This document shows, piece after piece, positions 5,719-10,070 of a stretch of DNA of 10,070 nucleotides. The DNA comes from Komagataeibacter kakiaceti JCM 25156 (GTDB taxonomy: Bacteria; Pseudomonadota; Alphaproteobacteria; Acetobacterales; Acetobacteraceae). The position numbers were made by a program, and so were the translations under genes. Positions within the stretch are counted from its first letter, which is position 1. Every line of letters starts with the position of its first letter. The stretch covers positions 1 through 10,070 of the forward strand of contig NZ_BAIO01000053.1 in the NCBI RefSeq assembly GCF_000613305.1, written 5' to 3'. The notes below the pieces were generated by a model. That model worked only from the letters and a program-made list of their open reading frames with translations. It searched no databases and was not told the DNA's origin.

Positions 5719-6774
5719 ATGTTTTTATGTGTAGGTTATGCGGCGACGGCTGCCGATGCCCGTCTGGCCCCCATGACGCTGGAGCGCCGTGACACCGGGC
5801 CGCAGGATGTGTGCATCGAAATCCTGTACTGCGGCGTCTGCCATTCCGACCTGCATCAGGCCCGCAACGAATGGCACAATACGATTTTTCCGTGCGTGCC
5901 GGGGCATGAAATCGTGGGCCGTGTGAAAGAGGTCGGGGCCGCCGTGACCCGGTTCCGGGCGGGCGATCTGGTGGGGGTCGGCTGCATGGTCGATTCCTGC
6001 CGTGAATGCCCCAGTTGCCGCACGGGGCTGGAGCAGTATTGCGAACAGGGCTTTGTCGGCACCTATAATGGCGAGGACCGGCAGGGGCGCGGAATTACCT
6101 ATGGCGGCTATTCCCGCGCGGTCGTGGTGGATCAGGCCTTTGTGCTCAAGGTGCCCGAAACGCTCGATCCCGCCGCCGTCGCTCCGTTGCTCTGCGCGGG
6201 GATCACCACCTATTCCCCGTTACGGAACTGGAAGGTCGGGCCGGGGCAGCGCGTCGGGATCGTGGGCCTGGGCGGGCTTGGGCATATGGGGGTGAAATTT
6301 GCCCGTGCGTTTGGCGCGCAGGTGGTGCTGTTCACGACATCGGCCAGCAAGGTGGCGGACGGGCTGCGCCTGGGCGCGCATGAGGTCGTGCTGTCAAAGG
6401 ATCCGGCGGCGATGGCCAAGGAACGCGGCCGTTTTGACTTTATTCTCGATGCCGTCGCGGCCGATCATGACATCAATGCCTATCTCGACCTGCTCCGGCG
6501 CGACGGGACGCTGGTGCAGGTTGGCGCGCCGGAAAATCCGTTGCCGGTCTCGGTGTTCAGCCTGCTTATGAAGCGGCGCAACTTCAGTGGCTCCCTGATC
6601 GGCGGTATTCCCGAAACGCAGGAAATGCTTGATTTCTGTGGTGAGCATGGCATCACCGCCGATATCGAGATGATCCGCATGGACGAGATCGAGACCGCCT
6701 ATGCCCGCATGCTGCGCTCCGATGTGAAATACCGCTTCGTGATCGACATGGCGACCCTGCCGGCCGCGGCCTGA
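5719..6774 (+). CDS. Zinc-dependent alcohol dehydrogenase, YahK / cinnamyl-alcohol-dehydrogenase type
   Basis: A 351-residue medium-chain dehydrogenase that interconverts aldehydes and alcohols in the cytoplasm. Catalytic-zinc ligands are Cys41 (CGVCHSDLH), His63 (PGHEIVG) and Cys159; the structural-zinc Cys are 94, 97, 100 and 108 (DSCRECPSCRTGLEQYC). The Rossmann loop is GLGGLG at 183-188. The second strand ends VVLFTTSASK; Ser/Thr there, with no Asp, suggests NADP(H) as in YahK-type aldehyde reductases. Length matches YahK (about 350). Start chosen at 5719 because GGAG lies six bases upstream; an in-frame ATG at 5707 and more open frame back to 5608 lack good ribosome binding sites and extend beyond the family's N terminus. 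No key residue is missing. Substrate not determinable, broad aldehyde reduction likely. Confidence 0.92.
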   Translation: MFLCVGYAATAADARLAPMTLERRDTGPQDVCIEILYCGVCHSDLHQARNEWHNTIFPCVPGHEIVGRVKEVGAAVTRFRAGDLVGVGCMVDSCRECPSCRTGLEQYCEQGFVGTYNGEDRQGRGITYGGYSRAVVVDQAFVLKVPETLDPAAVAPLLCAGITTYSPLRNWKVGPGQRVGIVGLGGLGHMGVKFARAFGAQVVLFTTSASKVADGLRLGAHEVVLSKDPAAMAKERGRFDFILDAVAADHDINAYLDLLRRDGTLVQVGAPENPLPVSVFSLLMKRRNFSGSLIGGIPETQEMLDFCGEHGITADIEMIRMDEIETAYARMLRSDVKYRFVIDMATLPAAA

Positions 6775-6781
6775 TACGGGC

Positions 6782-6811
6782 CGGGGGCATGGGCCGGGCG
6801 CCGCGCCCCCG
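6782..6811 (+). terminator. GC hairpin after the alcohol dehydrogenase
   Basis: CGGGGGC (6782-6788) pairs with GCCCCCG (6805-6811) across a 16-base GC-rich loop, starting 8 bases after the stop codon. There is no T-run, so factor-independent termination is doubtful. Confidence 0.4.
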
Positions 6812-6826
6812 ACTGGGGTGATGTTG

Positions 6827-6846
6827 CGATAATCCAACGGATATCG
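6827..6846. promoter_or_regulatory. Imperfect palindrome upstream of the nucleoside transporter, candidate operator
   Basis: CGATAATCC-AAC-GGATATCG is an inverted repeat whose two arms match except for one extra A on the left. It ends 42 bases before the transporter ATG. A weak promoter-like pair (TTGCGA at 6824-6829, TAGGGA at 6847-6852, 17-base gap) overlaps it. It would suit a local repressor of the salvage genes; no regulator gene is visible here. Confidence 0.3.
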
Positions 6847-6888
6847 TAGGGAAAATGGTCGCCGGGACCGTTTTCTCAAGGGTGTTGC

Positions 6889-8123
6889 ATGCATATCCGT
6901 GGATGTATCGGCATAATACTTCTGGTATGCATCGGCATCGTCTTTTCCACGGATCGCAGGCATATCCGCCCGCGCGTTATCGGGGCGTGCCTGCTGTTGC
7001 AGGTGGCCATCGGGGTTGGCGTGCTGCGCGTGCCGCTGGGGCAGGATGTACTGCGCACGGTCTCGGGGCTGGTGACGGGCCTGCTGTCCTATGGAGATGA
7101 AGGCGCGCGGTTCCTGTTCGGTCCGCTGGTGGGGCCGCATATGCGCGCGCTCTTTCCCGATGGCGGCTATATCTTCGCCTTTCAGGTCCTGCCTTCGCTG
7201 GTCTATGTCAGCGCCCTGATCGCCATTCTCTACCATTACGGCGTCATGCAGGCTTTCGCGCGGCTGTTCGGGCGGGGGTTGCAGCTTTGCTGGGCACATC
7301 GCCGGTGGAATCGTTTGGCGCGATCATCACCATTTTCGTGGGGCAGAGTGAATTGCCGGTGGCCCTTGGGCCTTATCTGGCCGGTATGGCGCGCACGGAA
7401 CTGTTCAGCGTCCTGTGCAGCGGCACGGCTTCGGTCTCCGGCGCGACGCTGGTGGGGTATATCGGGTTGGGAATTCCGGCGGATTATCTGGTCGCGGCGT
7501 CGTTCATGGCCATCCCCGGCGGCCTGATGTTTGGCAAGATTCTGGAGCCGCGCGGCCCCGGAAGCGCCCTCAGCCCGCTGGAGGCGGGACGTAACGCCTA
7601 TCATCGCGCGTTTTTCGAGGCCGTGATGGAGGGCGCGCTCCGGGGCGCGCACACGGCGCTGGCGGTGGCGGCCATGCTGGTTGCGTGCATCGGGCTGATC
7701 GCGCTGGTCAATGGCCTGCTGGGCTGGATCGGGGGTGGTATCGGCTTCCCCGGCCTGTCGCTTGAATATGGCATGGGGCTGCTTTTTTCGCCGCTGGCAT
7801 GGCTGCTGGGGGTACCGGCGGCGGAATGTGGCGCGGTGGGGGCCGCGCTGGGGCTGAAGGTGGTGGTGAACGAGTTCGTGGCCTATGTGCATCTGGGGGC
7901 CGCGATACAGGCGGGGCGGCTGTCGCACCGGGCGGTGGCGATTGTTTCCTTCGCGCTGTGTGGTTTTGCCAATCTGAGTTCGATCGGGATACTTGTGGCC
8001 GCGTTTGGCAGCCAGTGCCCCGACCGGCGGGAGGAAGTGGCGCGTCAGAGTGCTCGCGCGGTGCTGGCGGGCGTGCTGTCGAACCTGACGGGTGCGGCCA
8101 TTGCCGGTATCATCATCCCGTAA
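6889..8123 (+). pseudogene. Concentrative nucleoside transporter (CNT/NupC family), broken by a one-base deletion near 7280
   Basis: Inner-membrane symporter that imports nucleosides. The first frame (ATG 6889, AAGGG six bases upstream) encodes N-terminal helices and ALIAILYHYGVMQAFARLFGRGL, then loses similarity and stops at 7527. Family sequence resumes in another frame at 7284-7289 (AALLGTSPVES), carries the CNT signature IFVGQSELP (GQ-E motif of the substrate-binding hairpin), then NEFVAYVHLGAAI and CGFANLSSIGI, and ends at 8123. Restoring one G (TTGCA to TTGGCA at 7280-7281) gives RLFGRGLAALLGTSPVES and a protein of about 411 residues, close to the usual 400. As written, the first product is about 212 residues with roughly 80 out of frame, lacking the binding site, so non-functional. 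A sequencing error is equally possible. The nucleoside hydrolase gene follows. Confidence 0.88.
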
Positions 8124-8133
8124 ACCGGATGGG

Positions 8134-8196
8134 AGTTTTTGGGTGCGGCTTCAGGAAACACCGCCTTTTTGAAAAAAGGCGGCACCCGAAAACTTT
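8134..8196 (+). repeat. Dispersed hairpin repeat, copy 1 (between transporter and hydrolase genes)
   Basis: A 63-base element whose ends are inverted (AGTTTTTGGGTGC at 8134-8146 against GCACCCGAAAACT at 8182-8194, one mismatch). It contains a hairpin, CCGCCTTTTT (8161-8170) with AAAAAGGCGG (8173-8182). Its right 48 bases (8149-8196) match the reverse complement of 9264-9312 with two substitutions and a one-base length difference. Relative to copy 2 it lacks the left arm of the second hairpin. It lies in the 135-base gap between the two salvage genes, where the hairpin could reduce readthrough. Confidence 0.75.
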
Positions 8197-8258
8197 CGCT
8201 GTTTTTTATCAATCATCTGTTTTCAGATAGTTTCCAGGCGTTTTTTTACCAGATCAGG

Positions 8259-9251
8259 ATGGCAGCCACCGTGCGCAGGATCATTATCGACACCGACCCC
8301 GGCCAGGATGACGCCATCGCCATCATGCTGGCGCTTGCTGCCCCCCAACTGGATGTTCTGGGGCTGGTCACCGTGGCGGGCAATGTGTCGGTGGAGCAGA
8401 CCACCGTCAATGCATGCCGGATACTGGAGCTGGCGCAGCGGCGGGACATAGGGGTTTACGCGGGCTGTGCGCGCCCGCTGCGGCGTGTGCCGATTACAGC
8501 GGCGCATGTGCATGGGCGCACGGGCATGGATGGCCCCGCCCTGCCCGCCCCCACGTTGCGGGCACAGGCCACGCATGGCGTGGATTTCCTGATCGAGACC
8601 ATCCGGGCGCACCCGCCGGGCAGCATTACGGTGGTGACGTTGGGGCCGATGACAAATCTGGCCATGGCGGTGGTGAAGGCCCCTGACATTGCCCGGCGGG
8701 TGGCGCGGGTCGTTTCCATGGGCGGGGCGTATTCGGAAGGGGGCAATATCACCCCCAGCGCCGAATTCAACATGTTCGCCGATCCCGACGCGGCGGATAT
8801 CGTATTGCGCAGCGGGGCGGCGCTTACGCTTGTGCCGCTGGATGTCACGCACCGTTTTCTCATCTCGGCCCGGCGTCTGGCGCGGCTGCGGGCCATGCCG
8901 GGGCAATGCGCGCAGGCCGCTGCCGCCATGCTCGGTTTTTCGGAGCGGTTCGATCTGCCAAATATGGCTGGGACGGCGCGCCCTTGCATGATCCGTGCAC
9001 GATTGGCTGGCTATTGGCCCCCGACCTGTTCGCCGGGCGTGAGGTCAATGTCTCGGTCGAGGTGGGCAGCGCGCTCATGCAGGGGGCGACGGCGGTTGAC
9101 TGGTGGCGGGTCACGGACCGCCCGCCCAATGCGCTGTTCCTGCGGGAAGTGGATGATGAGGGGCTATGGACTTGTGCTGGAGCATCTGGCCGCCTGCCCT
9201 AGCGCCGGGTTGCCGCCGTCATTCAGAAGCTGTGTGCGCATAACTTATTGA
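8259..9251 (+). pseudogene. Inosine-uridine-preferring nucleoside hydrolase, with two apparent compensating frameshifts
   Basis: Hydrolyses the N-glycosidic bond of nucleosides to base plus ribose. The N terminus has the calcium/ribose motif DTDPGQDDA (residues 11-19), then TLGPMTNLAMAV and GGNITPSAEFNMFADPDAAD, all typical of the roughly 310-residue family. After ...FSERFDLP (about 8960) similarity jumps to another frame, KYGWDGAPLHDPCTIGW, which holds the conserved His-Asp pair of the active site, and runs to VDDEG (about 9160). The family-like ending GYGLVLEHLA is back in the first frame. Loss of one A in the run at 8960-8962 and gain of one G at 9160-9163 explain this. The first frame stays open to 9251, so a full-length product could form with about 67 wrong residues and no HDP, presumably inactive. 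Start at 8259 or GTG 8271 (AGGA 11 bases upstream). The next gene is convergent. Confidence 0.85.
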
Positions 9252-9263
9252 TATAAAAATATA

Positions 9264-9339
9264 AAAGTTTTTGGGTGCCGCCTTTTTTTCAAAAAGGCGG
9301 CGTTTCCTGAAGCTGTTTGAAAAAAGCATCACCAAAAAC
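9264..9339 (-). repeat. Dispersed hairpin repeat, copy 2 (after the hydrolase gene, facing copy 1)
   Basis: A 76-base element running from AAAGTTTTTGGGTG to CACCAAAAAC, ends forming an imperfect terminal inverted repeat. It contains two hairpins: a perfect 11-bp one, GCCGCCTTTTT (9277-9287) with AAAAAGGCGGC (9291-9301), and an imperfect one at 9309-9330 (GAAGCTGTTT with AAAAAAGCATC). Its orientation is opposite to copy 1. Lying between the convergent hydrolase and oxidoreductase genes, the first hairpin with its T and A runs could end transcription from both sides. Confidence 0.78.
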
Positions 9340-9400
9340 GTGTCAGGATTTGCGCGATGGCTTATCCGAAAGGGTCATCGACAGGCAGTAACGCCGGTGT

Positions 9401-10070
9401 TCAGCCTCCGCCTTCATCCCAGTCGGGCAGTGCGGCCATTTCCGCCGTGAGTTCAAGCGCGTGGCGGCGCTGCGCGTGATCATGAATCGGCACCGCGGCC
9501 AGCAGTTCATCGGGCCGGTAGCGGTTGATGAAATCCTTCAGGCGCGGGGCGATCGTGCGGGTTGACCCGGCGAAGGTAAAGGCCAGCGTCTGTTCCAGCA
9601 TGGCCTGCTCGCCCGTTGTCCATGGTGTGGCCCCCTTTTCCAGCGGCGGCGGGAAGGCGATGGGGCGGCCACGGCGCAGGGCAATGAAATATTGCTGGAG
9701 GGATGTGGCCAGATGCCGCCCCTCCTCCGCGTCATCCGCCGCGATGATATTGACACTCAGCATGACATGGGGCTTCGGGCAGCGTTCGGATGGCTCAAAG
9801 CGCGCGCGATAGAGCGTGATCGCATCTTCCATCTGCGCGGGCGCGAAATGTGATGCGAAGGCATAAGGCAGGCCCAGACGCGCGGCCAGAACGGCGGAAA
9901 ACAGCGATGATCCCAGTAGCCATACCGGCACGCGCAGCCCCGCGCCGGGTATGGCGCGCACCCGGTGGGTATCGGTCTCGTCCAGCGGTTCGAAATAATC
10001 GAGCAGTTCCACCACATCCTGCGCGAAACGGTCCGGGGCGTCCGGGTCGCGGCGCAGGGCGCGGGCCGTG
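9401..10070 (-). CDS. LLM-class flavin-dependent oxidoreductase (luciferase-like), 5' end missing
   Basis: C-terminal two-thirds of a luciferase-like monooxygenase, which uses reduced flavin (FMN) to oxidise a small organic substrate in the cytoplasm. The frame stays open to the window edge, adding TARALRRDPDAPDRFAQDV ahead of the GTG at 10015, so that GTG is internal. Typical of the MsnO8/YhbW-like subgroup are VELLDYFEPL, VWLLGSSLFSAVLAARLGLP followed by YAFASHFAP, and PHVMLSVNIIAADD. The usual family length is about 330-350 residues, so about 110-120 N-terminal residues lie outside the window. The protein ends DWDEGGG at the TGA, 9401-9403. It converges with the nucleoside hydrolase gene, with the hairpin repeat between them. 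No frameshift is seen. Substrate unknown. Confidence 0.9.
   Translation of the reverse strand, partial: TARALRRDPDAPDRFAQDVVELLDYFEPLDETDTHRVRAIPGAGLRVPVWLLGSSLFSAVLAARLGLPYAFASHFAPAQMEDAITLYRARFEPSERCPKPHVMLSVNIIAADDAEEGRHLATSLQQYFIALRRGRPIAFPPPLEKGATPWTTGEQAMLEQTLAFTFAGSTRTIAPRLKDFINRYRPDELLAAVPIHDHAQRRHALELTAEMAALPDWDEGGG

Noticed and set aside
6394..7299. Long minus-strand open frame (301 codons) across the alcohol dehydrogenase end and transporter start
   Set aside because: It is antisense to two well-supported genes, has low-complexity Gln/Arg/His composition typical of GC-rich shadow frames, and has no family motif.
7236..7928. Minus-strand 230-codon open frame over the transporter gene
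   Set aside because: Shadow of the CNT coding sequence, Arg/Gln/His-rich with no motifs or start signal.
7287..8123. The second transporter frame as an independent 278-residue gene starting at TTG 7287
   Set aside because: It lacks the N-terminal helices that are found in frame directly upstream, has no ribosome binding site, and one added base joins the two frames into a normal-length CNT protein.
8223..8906. Minus-strand 227-codon open frame over the nucleoside hydrolase gene
   Set aside because: Shadow frame opposite conserved hydrolase motifs, with Arg/His-rich composition.

Overview
The window looks like chromosome of an acetic acid bacterium (Acetobacteraceae, most likely Komagataeibacter or Gluconacetobacter). 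This is inferred from the GC-rich coding sequence, the style of the proteins, and a hairpin repeat (ends like AGTTTTTGGGTG, core GCCGCC-T/A run-GGCGGC) that I associate from memory with that group. No rRNA, tRNA, CRISPR array, transposase or phage gene is visible.

Layout. 1-770 (+): 3' part of a YneI/Sad-type aldehyde dehydrogenase, followed by a strong hairpin. 771-1478: no convincing gene. 1479-1798 (-): a small secreted His-rich protein built on 15-bp tandem repeats, with its own terminator and an AT-rich upstream region containing a palindrome. 1953-2120 (-): a possible 55-residue protein of unknown function. 2121-2529: gene-free. 2530-5012 (-): a two-gene, translationally coupled unit of a polytopic membrane protein and a membrane-anchored GT2 glycosyltransferase, probably for lipid-linked sugar transfer to a surface glycan. 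5212-5556 (+): a DUF952 protein. 5719-6774 (+): a YahK-type zinc alcohol dehydrogenase. 6889-9251 (+): a nucleoside salvage pair, a CNT-family transporter and a nucleoside hydrolase, both broken by single-base indels. 9401-10070 (-): 3' part of a luciferase-like flavin oxidoreductase.

How the parts relate. The transporter and hydrolase form one logical unit (import a nucleoside, then split it into base and ribose). Three inferred one-base indels lie within about 1.9 kb, so either the pathway is decaying or this stretch of the assembly has homopolymer errors. The hydrolase gene is bracketed by two facing copies of the hairpin repeat, one of them between the two genes of the pair. The aldehyde and alcohol dehydrogenases fit the oxidative metabolism of acetic acid bacteria but are not in one operon. 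I see no convincing new multi-gene system. The most unusual items are the tandem-repeat His-rich protein, the repeat-bracketed frameshifted salvage genes and the small ORF.
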